A DNA stretch of 64,000 nt from Kalaharituber pfeilii (lineage: Eukaryota > Ascomycota > Pezizomycetes > Pezizales > Pezizaceae): assembly GCA_015179045.1 (NCBI GenBank), contig WHUZ01000029.1, positions 372,001 to 436,000 on the forward strand, in the 5' to 3' direction. Shown one piece after another: positions 1 to 10,444 of this stretch. Each line of letters starts with the position of its first letter. The first letter of the stretch is position 1. A program made the translations under genes and the position numbers. The notes under the pieces were generated by a model. The model was not told the origin of the DNA, searched no databases, and worked only from the letters and a program-made list of their open reading frames with translations.

Positions 1-319
1 GGACCCCATCGAGACTGACCTTGTCGGTCATGCCAAGAGTTTAGCGGTTGAGCAGGAGTGCTCAGTACTGCATGGACTGCAAGAGTTGCATTTGTCTATT
101 GCATACTAGTATTTGGATTATGCATAGAATATGTACTAGTACTGTACCTAGAGGAAGCTTGGCAATGCAGTGCATAGCGCTTCTGAGGACTTACCCTTGA
201 CCCCGAGTACGGAGGCGACTTGGCGGCAACGTGGATAAGGATACGCGCAGCGAAGCCTGGTTCCGCGACACAAAACTCTTGTTCAATCATCGTCAGAGCT
301 AGGCATCTGAACATCAACC
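1..319. other. Spacer upstream of PRP11; no gene seen
   Basis: I see no conserved protein in either strand here. The short open frames lack family motifs. The last part must hold the promoter and 5' leader of the PRP11 gene that starts at 320. Confidence 0.5.
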
Positions 320-1261
320 ATGGATTTTCAAAACAGAGTGGTAAGTAGGGATATCATATGGCATATTCAACTAATTAGGACTCACAAACTGAACAAAAGC
401 GACTTAGGGAAGCAAATTCGGTGGTGGAGGCGTCGCCAGTCAATCCATCACCAACGCCGACCGAAGGGAGCGTCTCAGGAAGCTCGCTTTGGAAACCATA
501 GATTTAGAAAAAGATCCTTATTTGTGAGAATTTCCCTTCATGATTCCCCCTAACCCCAACCCCAACCCCAACCCCAACTCTGTTGTTGACTGTTGATTGC
601 GCAGCTTCAAAAATCACGTCGGTTCGTTCGAATGTCGCCTTTGCCTCACAGTTCATCAGAACGATGGTTCCTACCTTGCGCATACGCAGGGGCGAAAACA
701 TCAAACGAATCTGGCTCGCAGAGCAGCGCGTGAAGCTAAGGAGGGGAAGAATGTCGATTCTGTGACCGGTCTACCGGTGGGAATGATTGGGCAGCAGGTG
801 GCGGTCCGAAAGAATCTGATCAAAATTGGCCGGCCTGGATACAAAATTACAAAGCTTAGGGATCCGGTAACGCGGCAGCTAGGATTGCTATTCCAGCTAC
901 AGTATCCGGAAATTGGGACCGAAATACACCCGCGATACAGATTCATGAGTGCTTTCGAGCAGAGGGTGGAGCAGCCTCCAGACCGTGCTTTCCAGTATCT
1001 CCTGATTGCTGCAGAGCCATATGAGACATGCGCTTTCAAGTTGCAGGCAAAGGAGGTAGATAAATCGCCGGGTAAGTTTTGGTCACACTATGATCCTGAT
1101 ACAAAGGAATATTTCCTGCAACTGTTCTTCAAAACTGAGAGAGAGGAGCGATGTAAGTTTTTTTCACTGATGATAGAGCTGCTGTCAATCTGTAGTTGCT
1201 AACTAAGTGGTCCACAGACGCTGGCGTGCCTGGGCTTGCTCCGTCTGGGCCTCGACGATAA
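320..1261 (+). CDS. PRP11: Splicing factor 3a subunit 2 (Prp11/SF3a66)
   Basis: This subunit of the SF3a complex in the U2 snRNP helps form the prespliceosome in the nucleus. I join four exons: 320-340, 408-523, 605-1152 and 1218-1261, all with GT-AG ends and matching phases. The N-terminus reads MDFQNRVGSKFGGGGVASQS, which is the family signature. A C2H2-type zinc finger of the U1C/matrin class follows (FECRLCLTVHQNDGSYLAH, ending in TQGRKHQ). The long third exon carries the conserved block after the finger (VGMIGQQVAV, GRPGYKITK). The protein ends in GVPGLAPSGPRR, without the proline-rich tail of the animal protein, as in other fungi. The start is fixed by the MDFQNR motif. Intron 2 contains a CCCCAA repeat tract. 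Identification is very secure. Confidence 0.95.
551..577. repeat. CCCCAA tandem repeat inside a PRP11 intron
   Basis: About four uninterrupted copies of CCCCAA follow a CCCTAA unit in intron 2 of PRP11, a few bases after the donor. It resembles a variant telomere repeat (CCCTAA is the usual fungal one), but it could equally be a simple minisatellite. Confidence 0.8.
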
Positions 1262-2187
1262 ATGGAGCGGTGTTTGTGGGGGTCTCTGTGTATGATGTGG
1301 ATGGGCGTTGGAATTTCAACATCTTTCTGCAAACAAACTCATGTTACACCTGTATAATAGTTATGAATTTCCTATTGCTGAGTAACTTGTAATAATCGGT
1401 TGTAATCCTTATTTGAAAGCAGTGGGGAACCAGTTTCTTCGTCTTGTTATGTACAGCTTTGATAAAGTGGTAATAGGAATTCCCGCGCATAAGGTGCCCA
1501 AATTTCATCTGCATACGCTGCATGATGCTTACTCGCTGGTTCGGAAAGTACTAAGAAAAATACAGTAAGTATTTGGACAGGGGATAAATGCATATTTATG
1601 CGCCATGCGGTTTTCGGCACAAACTATGCATAGCATATCGTCGTATGCTTGGCGCTAAAGAATAAGGTATAAAAGTCTAGTAGGTGCGTCAGCTGCCCAA
1701 ATACTTTCTTACTTAATAAATTTGGTGAGTTTGTCACAAGTAGTCTTGCTCCAATTAAGGTAGCCTACAATCAAGGGAGAAGAGTCCAATCCAGAGTGTG
1801 CGTTCTTATAGTCTGGTTGCACCCCGTACTAGCGCTCTTACATCCTCTCAACCTACTATATCCAAGCAGGAAAGAAGAAGGGGTTCCATATCAAAATACT
1901 TACAGCAACAGACTCGTTGAAAAAGGCACCCAGTCTCTCCAGCACCATCGATTTGTACCAAAGTAGAGCGAGTCTACAAGAACAAGCCGACGGAACTGTC
2001 TGTGGTCTCGTGCTAGCAGCCAAGATTCTCACATTTCACGTGACCCAGTCAATTGAGCTCCGCAATAGTCATCCTTGAGGCGGCCTCTGCCTACTTTCTT
2101 ACAATCCTTACATCCCACTCAATTGAGGAATCTATCACCAAAGACGACAATTGCTACCACGAGACTAGGTTTCACTAACAAACTGTA
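1262..2187. other. Spacer between PRP11 and TRM9 with one short inverted-repeat element
   Basis: No coding motif is visible. The stretch holds a MITE copy at about 1566-1711, listed separately, and the promoter of TRM9. Confidence 0.5.
1566..1711. mobile_element. MITE, family A (degenerate copy)
   Basis: The left end reads AAGTATTTGGACAG and the right end contains the complement GCCCAAATACTTTC. The 90 bases after the left end (TGCATATTTATGCGCCATGC, then a TTTTCGGCACAAACTATGC block) match the terminal repeats of the element at 7298-7606. It is too short to encode a transposase. It is probably a non-autonomous Tc1/mariner-type derivative. Confidence 0.65.
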
Positions 2188-3353
2188 ATGTCTCAACTGT
2201 TCAATGATTTGCAGGATGCAAGCGCCGAAACATATGAAGCACAGCATGTTCATAAAGTATATGAAATTATCGCTCCACATTTCTCTGCTACTCGTTTCAA
2301 GGTATAGTCAATCCCCATCATATGTTGCAATTGCAAACACCAAACATCGACATATCGTGTCCATCTTGTCAGCATGCATTCTTTTTGCAGTTACTGGATA
2401 GTTTTTACTCTCCTTTTCACAAGCCTTTGAATTTGTTCACTGACTTCCTTCTTACATTGCATTCTGCACTGGCACTTGAAAAATACAGCCATGGCCTATC
2501 GTTGAAAAATTCCTCAAAGAACTACCTACAGGATCTGTTGGGCTAGATATTGGCTGCGGTAACGGAAAATATATGACAGTAAACCCAAATATCTTCATTA
2601 TTGGAAGTGACAGGTGCGAGATCCAACTGCACATGATTAAGTAAAGCCATATGTGGATTTATATATACCACCATGTTTTCTTATCAATAGTTTCGGAGAA
2701 TTGCTTTTCAGGTTACAATTGCCTTTTTAGTTGTGATTTACTTATTCTAACCTTATTCCTAGGTCCCGAAACCTAGTTGACATTGCCTCCACGCAACGGC
2801 ATCATGAAGCCATAGTTGCCGATGCTCTCAATCTTCCACATCCTTGCAATTTTTTTGACTTTGCAATCAGTATTGCTGTTGTTCATCATTTCTCTTCAAA
2901 TGACAGGAGAGTTGCTGCTTTAAAGAGTATCATTTCTACATTAAGGCCAGTTACTGGTCATGACAATGACAATGGAGGGAAAGCTTTGATTTATGTTTGG
3001 GCACTGGAGCAAAAGAACTCACGTCGTGGTTGGGATGAGAATTCCAAGCAAGATGTTTTCGTGCCTTGGGTAATGGAAAAGAAATTCTCTGGTATGTTAC
3101 TCCCTTGTTCCGTTGACAGCGTAGTTGCTAAGCACCCGGTGATTTGCCTGGCTCTATGGATACAGGCTCAAGAGATAAGAATCCTCCGACGACTGGGAAA
3201 ACTCAAGCAGAAGAAACTTACCAAAGATATTACCATTTATATCGTCAAGGAGAGTTGGAAAAAGACATTATTGCTGCAGGGGGTATTGTCTGCAACTCAG
3301 GGTATGAAAAGGACAACTGGTGGGCTGTCGTGCAGAATAGAGTGCAAGGATAG
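2188..3353 (+). CDS. TRM9: tRNA (uracil wobble) carboxymethyl methyltransferase Trm9
   Basis: Trm9 is the SAM-dependent enzyme that completes mcm5U at the wobble base of some tRNAs, working with Trm112 in the cytosol. Four exons join in frame: 2188-2301, 2489-2613, 2763-3091 and 3166-3353. Visible motifs are the N-terminal block AQHVHKVYEIIAPHFSATRF then KPWPIVEKF, the SAM-binding motif I VGLDIGCGNGKY, the SDRS motif, ISIAVVHHFSS, and the late block RYYHLYRQGELE with NWWAVVQ near the C-terminus. The length, about 250 residues, fits the yeast protein. The start at 2188 is the first in-frame ATG. A short upstream exon is possible, because a TTTGCAG acceptor-like site lies just inside the frame. 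Identification is secure; the exact start is less so. Confidence 0.92.
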
Positions 3354-3944
3354 TTGAGAGGGCATCATCCCCAGGAAGTTGGATCGAAGCTGTTTATATC
3401 CTCATGTTATTATATCCCGACTCAAGGACATCCCACGCGAGTACATCAATATCCTATCGATACCCAGCTTCTCCAAACGAGGGTCACTTATTATCAGAAT
3501 GAAAAATTTATACCTGGTTTCTCGGGCACTACGTTTCGGTGGGGCAATCCTGATTATCAATCCTAAATCTGCCCTTTACATACTCTAATTCTATATGTAG
3601 ACATGAAAAAAGAAGAAAGCCCTGAGTGATAACAGAAGTAATACACACAACAGCAAGAGAAACTATGGGAAGAGATGAGGGCTACCTCTTCAAGAGAACT
3701 CCAGGTCTCCATCAGCATACACCCCTCTACCCCTTCTACTGCTCCTTTTCTACTTCTTTTCTTCCTCCACCCCAAAAAGCCGCTATCTCTTTTTGCTGAT
3801 ATAGTACTCACCTGGCCTGATGATCATTGCTCTCTTGATCAGATTCCCCAGTCATTTGCCTAGAACCAAGTTCACTTCATGCCCTATACACAACATCTTA
3901 TATAGTATCGTATCGCCCAGTCAAGGATGTGAACTTCCAGGTAC
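3354..3944. other. Spacer; 3' region of TRM9 and of the decayed Myb gene
   Basis: No conserved protein is seen. Two genes point into this stretch from both sides, so it should hold their 3' ends. Confidence 0.5.
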
Positions 3945-4596
3945 CTAAGTACTGCTGCTCGCAAGTGCATTTGGGCCTGTGGGGTTCGATCCCGACTTCT
4001 CATGCTTATACCTTGGAGGGGCTTCCAAAATCACGGAGCTGCTGAGGCTGAATGGCACGGTACCAGGTCTTCGCGCAATCTCTTCCTTGCCGAGGTGCGA
4101 ATGCATGGCCTCTGTTGCTCTCCAGGGAATTTTCATTTCATTCGCTACTATGCCCACATCTTGGGTTTTAACCTAAATACCAGCCAACTCCGCGATCAGC
4201 ACTCATGTTTTCTCTGATGATTTGTGCGGCTTGCCCTTATTCGCGCAGATGCAGATGAACTGGCGGAAATCAGGGGCACACGAGGAAAGATGTTGCAGGG
4301 AACAATTGCTAAGCGCTGGAGTGTACCGTTAGTAGAGCATTGCAAGATGGTCTTATCTATTTTCATCCCACTCCACCCGTCTCTCAGGATAATTCTGGTA
4401 ATGTAATCAGCAGATCTCCCTGGTAGAGCCTTGCTGATGTCGTCCCATTTCTTTCCCATTTGGCGACGCTGGATTATGAGGGTGTCTTCCTTGAGACTCC
4501 ACTTTGATTGTTTTTTGCTAGTGAAGTTGGTGCATTGACTGGCAATGCTCGCTTGGTTGAGGGGCTTGAGGGTGTGGAGGGGTGATTCTCAAACAT
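3945..4596 (-). pseudogene. Fungal Myb/SANT-domain gene, broken
   Basis: The minus strand carries the pieces of a common Pezizomycotina DNA-binding family in the right order but in different frames. First comes a Myb repeat with KWSLKEDTLII and GKKWDDISKALPGRSA. After a one-base frame change comes LHYQNYPERRVEWDENR, an in-frame TAA and DHLAMLY. After another frame change comes MKIPWRATEAMH with GKEEIARRPGTVPFSL. The only ATG with a plausible leader (4596) is again in a different frame from the Myb repeat. Several frameshifts plus a stop make a functional product unlikely, and no set of normal introns repairs it. Family knowledge: intact members are single-domain putative transcription factors. 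Confidence 0.75.
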
Positions 4597-5358
4597 CTTG
4601 GCTTTGGCTTTGGAAGGTAGGAATGAGGTTTGGTGAGATCTGTTTGTTTCTGTCTGTTTCTGTCTCGCAGATTTGGAGAGGATGGAGCGGCCTTCCTAAT
4701 TATATACTATCAGAACGGACTTAACTATTCCATCAACCTCCCTCAATTCCTATGAACGACGAACGGACCCTTGTAGTGATGTGGAATCAAACCTTTCTAG
4801 GGTATCTACCACAGGATATCTGGAGGCTGGAGTGAAGTGGAAAAATTTATTGATCAGCCCCATTTTTCCTTGATATCATCTTTCTCGGACTTACACTTAG
4901 GCTGGAGACCAGTAGCTGAACAGCTTGGTATGTTCACGGCTTTCAGCATAGCACCCATTGATAGAGGATGCCTGAACAAGTTGATATATTGAATAGAACC
5001 ATGCCCACTTAGAGAAATCTACTTGGATTAGAGCGAATGTGTCGGATACCCAAGACCGAAACAGCCTCCAGAACAGCTTATATGTAAAGACCCAAATTCA
5101 ATATGTCAGCTGTCTGGATACTTCTGGCATAATAAAATTTAGACACTATCACGAAATTTGGACTGGTCTCATAGACGTCCACAGTCAAGCATAAGAAAAT
5201 ATGCTAGTTTATACTGAATACTGCATAACGCATAATATGCATTGGTTCCCTGTCCGGATACTCAGCATATTTTTTCGGCTAATACTAGTATCATACAAAC
5301 AAGCAGTAACTGGTCTCCCGACCGGGAGGCTCTCCATACCACCATGCTCCTACTCCTA
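4597..5358. other. Repeat-rich spacer
   Basis: No gene is seen. It contains a degenerate family A MITE at about 5101-5285 and leads into the large foldback element. Confidence 0.5.
5101..5285. mobile_element. MITE, family A (degenerate copy)
   Basis: The left side has GTCAGCTGTCTGGATACTTC, and the right side has GCATAATATGCATTGG followed by CTGTCCGGATACT. The middle (AAGCATAAGAAAATATGCTAG) matches the internal and right half of the element at 7298-7606. Both ends have diverged. Confidence 0.6.
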
Positions 5359-6099
5359 ACGTGCCCGAAGTGGTAACGATCTGCCCCCCTGTAACGATCC
5401 ATTCTCTGGGCACTCCTCGTCATACATTCCTCGCTCTACTACTTATTTTGGATATATTGCAACTATAGAAATTGCTTAACATTATACCAATTTGACATCA
5501 CTGAATCAGAATTTGCTATCATAATGAGGAAAAAATCAAATTTCCATTATTTACAACCAAATTCATTATTATTCACCTAATTTGAGCTCTCCCTGTATAT
5601 AGTATTGCTCAACATCCTCGAAATCAGGAAAATAATATAGAAAACTAGTAATTCTCATCCATCTAGGGCTGGTCTTTTTATTAAAAGTCAATATTGCATA
5701 TACAGATCATGTGGGATGCAGTGCACCTTCAATTGTATAGAAGTAGTTTATGTTCCTGAGCTAATCTCTATACCTTGATCTGACCTTCAGTGTTCCTAGA
5801 CTCCTCAAGTGATTCAGGAATACCGGGACTTGAAGTTGTAGTAGTTGAAGCACTAGAGGTGGTAACAGTAACTCCTTCTGAGGTGCCAGGTATGACAGAA
5901 GAGACGTATGGCTCAAATCTGCTATTGGAACCTTCTTCTACCCACCCCCCCTTCTAGTATTCAGACCCTCCTATCTCATGAACTAAAGATCTTTCCCAGC
6001 CCCAGCCTTGCATGTGAGTTCCTCTATGGTGTCTTTTTGTAACTTTTTCAGCTGCAGCCATCTCTCTCTATTTTCGTTCCTCTTTTGCCTTGCTGTCAT

Positions 6100-6250
6100 G
6101 GGTCACCTCGGGTGGCCGATAGAGCGTATATGCGACGTATGCGAAATGCGACAGCAAATATATGGGATGCAGGTGCGTATTGCTAAATGAGCTATGCAGA
6201 GGACTAGTAAACGTCACTAGTCAAGTGTTTTTTCACTGATCTGGTGGGAT
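6100..6250. mobile_element. Small nested element, family G (copy 1)
   Basis: This segment interrupts the left arm of the foldback element just where arm symmetry ends. It resembles 12735-12895 along its whole length. Shared blocks include ATATGCGACG/ATATGCGACAG, ATGAGCTA(T/C)GCAG and CACTAGTCAAGTG/CGCTAGTCAAGTGAC. It has no coding capacity. Confidence 0.6.
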
Positions 6251-6359
6251 GCGGTTCTCTACCCAAGACGCCCAAGAAGTTATATTCACTCACTTCCTCC
6301 TAAGCCGCCTCGAGCTGAAGTTAAAGCAATACTGGAAATAGAAGGAAAAATAGTAGGAG

Positions 6360-6822
6360 ATGTCGAAAAGGAAACAGAGAGTACCAGCGAAGGTCAGAAA
6401 GGAGGAAGAGAAACTTCAGAAGGTGCGAAAATAGTTTAGGATAAGAAAGAAGCCGCTGATATGCAAAGTAGTTAGCAGCGATGGATCGAGAAAGTAAGGC
6501 AAAAGAGGAACCAAAATAGAGAGAGATGGCTGCAGCTGAACAAGTTACAAAAAGACACCATAGAGGAATTCACATGCAAGGCTGGGGCTGGGAAAGATCT
6601 TTAGTTCATGAGATAGGAGGGTCTGAATACTAGAAGGGGGGGTGGGCAGAAGAAGGTTCCAATAGCAGATTTGAGCCATACGTCTCTTCTGTCATACCTG
6701 GCACCTCAGAAGGAGTTACTGTTACCACCTCTAGTGCTTCAACTACTACAACTTCAAGTCCCGGTATTCCTGAATCACTTGAGGAGTCTAGGAACACTGA
6801 AGGTCAGATCAAGGTATAGAGA
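6360..6822 (+). pseudogene. Remnant of a DNA transposase C-terminal region
   Basis: Read on the plus strand, the segment gives a charged Lys/Arg/Glu-rich stretch with several stops (AKEEPK-like and REMAAAEQVTKR-like codons). It is followed by RFEPYVSSVIPGTSEG and a Thr/Ser-rich tail ending in a TAG. The part from 6494 onward is repeated inverted in the left arm. Assignment to a pogo/Fot-type transposase rests on composition and element context, not on catalytic motifs. Confidence 0.4.
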
Positions 6823-7297
6823 TTAGCTCATGAATATAAACTACTTCTATACAATTGAAGGTGTATTGCATCCCACATGATCTGTATATACAATATTGAC
6901 TTTTAATAAAAAGACCAGCCCTAGATAGATGAGAATTACTAGTTTTCTATATAATTTTTCTGATTTCGAGAATGTTGAGCTATACTATATACAGGGAGGA
7001 CTCAACTTAGGTAAATAATGATAAATGTAGTTGTCAATATTGGAATTTTGATTTTTTCCTCATTATGATAGCAAATTCTGATTCAGCGATGTCAAATTGG
7101 TATAATGTTAAGCAATTTCTATAGTTGCAATATATTCAAATAAAAGTAGTAGAGTGAGGAATGCATGGCGAGGAGTGCCCAGAGAGTGGATCGTTACAGG
7201 GGGGCAGATCGTTACCACATCGGGCACGCTATACCTCTCCTCCCTCAGCTACCCCTTGCTCTCCACCGCTGAAGTTTCATCAGGCCTTACCATATTA

Positions 7298-7606
7298 GAC
7301 AGAAAATAAGTATTTGGACAATATATTTATGCGGCATGCAGTATTCGGCAGAAACTAGCATATTTTCGTATGCTTGGCTGTTGATAGCCATAAGACTAGC
7401 CCAGATTCCGTTATAGGGTGTCTAAATCTATTATGTAAGAAAGTATTTGGACAGCTGACGTGATTAAATTTGGACAGCTGACATAATGACTTTGGACTTT
7501 TACACCTATTCTTACCGTCAAGCATACAAAAATATGCTAGTTTCTGCCGAATACCGCATAGCGCATAATATGCATTATCCTCTGTCCAAATACTTATTTT
7601 TCTGTC
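7298..7606. mobile_element. MITE, family A, best-preserved copy
   Basis: About 90-base terminal inverted repeats begin GACAGAAAATAAGTATTTGG and end with the complement (CCAAATACTTATTTTTCTGTC). TA flanks both ends, at 7296-7297 and 7607-7608. At 309 bases it is non-autonomous. Two diverged relatives lie at 1566-1711 and 5101-5285. Confidence 0.8.
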
Positions 7607-7830
7607 TAGTAGACAGAGATACTGTACTTGAGAGAGGATCCCACTTGCTTCGCTCGGGGGTCGATATCCGTTGAGGGGCGGCCTGGCGCATGGGGGATTC
7701 TTGCGTAATGGGGAGTTTTAGCGTGATAGCTGCCGAGAGATTAAGCGAGCCAATGATAATTTTTCCCTGATGGTGCTGTGCTTTTTTCTTGGCGCTCGGC
7801 TCAGTACATAATAGTCGTAACAGTTGCATA

Positions 7831-8597
7831 CTTGCTCGTTCAAAAAGTATTGGAACGGCTGACTAATGCATAAAAAATTATATAATGCATGCAGCTCATA
7901 TTGCTGTAAAATGTAACCCCCGGTCCAAGGCTATAACTTGTGCCCGCATTCATTATCTTCTGATAATATCCACATTATAGTCTTTCACTGTCTGCCTCTG
8001 TTATTGAATACTTGTTAGTTGCACCAAATGCAAGGTAAGTAAAAAAATAAAGTAGCTCTGCAGTTACTAAACGTATTTAGGTCCGGAGGTCACCAAACAA
8101 AAGGCTATTTCTACCAGTGTACTAGATGTATCTAAGACTACATGCTTTGATGTACTTGATACAGTATGCAATTGCAGGAGCTGCCAATAAGAGTTCTGAT
8201 TTCTGTTTAAGCTTTGCTCTAAACTCTCCAAATTTTAGTCCTATTGAAAGAAAACATGTGGTCTCATAAGAAAACAAATTTGAGGTGCTCGGAAAAAAGT
8301 CATGACAACCAGTGACATGGAGCGGGTTGGTTGTGGGATAAGACTACTGTGGTTGAGATCAATTCGCACACCTGTACTTTTTCTGGGATTATGGCTCACT
8401 TTATTAGAGCTAAGGAGGACAATAATTATCACATATATACTCTTCACATAATACTGCATTACTGAATCATTTGTATAGTGATGTGTAGTAGTAGTACGTA
8501 AAGTATGAGTGTGTGCAGGGAGTAGGGAGTACTCTTGATTATGCATATGCAATTAATACATAATTTATGTTGTTCCAATACTTTTTAAACGAGCGAG
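7831..8597 (+). mobile_element. Tc1/mariner-type element relic with decayed transposase
   Basis: The ends read CTTGCTCGTTCAAAAAGTAT and the complement ATACTTTTTAAACGAGCGAG, each flanked by TA (7829-7830 and 8598-8599). Near 8218-8262 the plus strand reads LNSPNFSPIERKHVVS, which is the SPxxxPIE motif around the last acidic catalytic residue of Tc1-family transposases. It is followed at once by a stop. The element is 767 bases, about half of a complete Tc1 element, and has no long frame. It is dead but clearly identifiable. Confidence 0.75.
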
Positions 8598-8599
8598 TA

Positions 8600-8670
8600 C
8601 GGATACTGCGCCATCCCCAAAGCGCATAGTGTGCATTATGCAGTGTCCGAATACTTTTTGAATCAGCGAG
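8600..8670. mobile_element. Mini element sharing the same terminal sequence
   Basis: This segment sits directly against the Tc1 relic, between the TA at 8598-8599 and a second TA at 8671-8672. Its right end is the complement of CTCGCTGATTCAAAAAGTAT, and its core is the GCGCATAGTGTGCATTATGC palindrome found in other short elements here. The left inverted repeat is mostly lost. Confidence 0.5.
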
Positions 8671-8861
8671 TAATCGACCACAGTAGATGGAAGTAGAATA
8701 AAGCAATGTTTAATGGAGCGATACGGCATTACGATACACTAGTCCCAACAGGACTTAACTGCGTAGTTATCACGTGAATTCCAGAAACCTTTGACTCCTC
8801 GTAGGCGGTAGATCAAAGAATTGCCCCACCTCTTAATTACAGCTCCCGACCCAGAACCAAG

Positions 8862-10186
8862 ATGGCCTCCAACGCTGCGCATTTTTTAAGGTCATGCTCC
8901 CTGTCAGTATTAGGGAAATCTATTACGCCTAGCACGTCCATATCACACACTTTTCTCCGTCCAACACTGAGGTCTCATTTCTCAACAACCACGACAATTC
9001 TATCAGGACACTCGCGTTGGTCAAAGATTAAGCATGATAAGGGCAAAAATGACAAACGCAAGAGTGCAGAATATTCAAAAATCTCCAGAGAAATAATAAC
9101 AGCAGCGAAGGGTGAGTGACTGAGTGGACAAACGATGACGGGGGCCACAAGTTGCCTACTGGGGTACCTGTCGTTTGGATTCTTTCGGGCACTGCATGCC
9201 TCGCTTTATTGCATATGGCATAAAGACATGGTGAGGTTCGATCTGACACTTCTGGCGAACGTACAGTTGAGGGGGTTGATTCTCTGAGATTGAAGGCTGC
9301 GTTGGAATTGGGGAAAAAAGGTTGCGGATTCCACCTCAGCAACCTGAAAACTTGCACTAATTGCACAAAATACAGCCGGTATGACAAAAGCTACAATGGA
9401 AAATGCAGTTCGTAAAGGATTAGGAATTACTGCTGAAGGTGTCGAATACCAGCTGATCACGATTGAATGTTGGTACCTTACACCCCCTTGGAATGCTCTA
9501 ATGCGGTTTCTGATCTCTTTCGCAGGTATTGGGCCAGGCTCAGTGGCACTAATAATGTACGTTGAATTATCTTACAAGGCTCCACTTGTCCATGTATGCA
9601 GCGCTAACGATGTAACATTCGCCAGTGACTGCCTTACAGACAATAAACTCCGCACCATGCAGGAAGTCAAGTACCTCCTTAAGGAAAATGGAGCAACTGT
9701 TACACCTACTTCATACCTTTTCTCCCGCAGAGGCAGAATTCTCTTGACTCTCAACCCCAACCTGCCGGAACCGCAGCCCACGCTCATGGATGTCTTCGAA
9801 GAAGTTTTTGAAAAGGCCATGGAAACAGCCGGCGTAGAGGATGTGGAAGCAATGGAATCTGAAGCCAATGGAGAAAGCGAACTTGGGGGAATAATCGTAA
9901 CGACTCACCCTCTATTAGTAGGAGCGGTAATGAAGGACTTGATGGCGGCCTTTTCAAGCAAGTTGAAAGTTGAGAAGATGGGAATGGAATGGGTACCAAA
10001 TGAGGATACGATGGTCGAACCAGGGAATGGTCCAGACTGGTGTAAGTTGGACGAGATACTAGGTCAGACATACCTCACCCTAATGCAAGATGCCACGAGC
10101 TAACCCGTTCTCATATAGATAAACTAGAGGAGCACGACGACATTCATGGAGTATACACAAATGTCAGACCAAAAAAGGCTTCGTAA
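8862..10186 (+). CDS. Mitochondrial translational activator, YebC/TACO1 family
   Basis: YebC/TACO1 proteins act in translation; the eukaryotic form works in mitochondria, for example on COX1 in mammals. Six exons join in phase: 8862-9111, 9267-9320, 9376-9468, 9526-9556, 9626-10041 and 10119-10186. The first ~48 residues are rich in Ser/Thr/Arg, as expected for a mitochondrial targeting sequence. The family signature SGHSRWSKIKHDKGKNDKRK follows, then REIITAAK, LKAALELGKKAGMTKATMEN, VRKGLGITAEGVEYQ, IGPGSVALI and DCLTDNKLRTMQEV. The C-terminus reads VYTNVRPKKAS. Exon 4 is only 31 nt. In the IGPG motif a Cys replaces the usual preceding Gly, or that donor site is slightly misplaced. The gene converges on PET100. 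Confidence 0.92.
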
Positions 10187-10444
10187 GTGTATCTAATTCA
10201 CCTAATCCATGAATTCTGTATTACATGCCCTCAACAAGTCCTGTATATACAAGTTGTTATATCATTTAGAAAAGGCAACTGAGAGAAGTGCGAAAGTGTA
10301 ATAATATACAATAAATAGATGTCTCACATCCGATTGACCCCATACTATCAAGCAACAAACTGCCTTGATGTTGAACAAGCCGTAAGATACAGGCTTGCTC
10401 CTATAATCTGTTTATTCGTTTATTGCCCGCCAGCAGCGACTTGC

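Larger units (their letters stand above)
5359..7229. mobile_element. Large foldback DNA element with ~735 bp inverted arms
   Basis: The first ~735 bases (5359-6093) return as a near-perfect reverse complement at 6494-7229, separated by a ~400-base centre. The outer ends read CGTGCCCGAAGTGGTAACG and its complement, and both are flanked by TA, which fits Tc1/mariner/pogo-type insertion. Inside each arm is the 3' part of a decayed reading frame: a charged E/K/R-rich stretch, then a Ser/Thr-rich tail (SVIPGTSEGVTVTTSSAST) ending in a stop. Fungal pogo/Fot-type transposases often end with such a charged region, so the arms probably derive from one transposase 3' half copied in opposite orientation. 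No intact transposase remains. A smaller repeat sits in the centre. It could also be two element copies inserted head to head. Confidence 0.8.

Noticed and set aside
3981..4000. GGGTTCGATCCC, a B-box-like sequence of a tRNA
   Set aside because: No A box at the right distance and no cloverleaf. It lies in the coding remnant of the Myb/SANT pseudogene on the other strand.
6008..6190. Small open frame across the foldback arm and centre
   Set aside because: It crosses the boundary of the nested mini element and has no motif.
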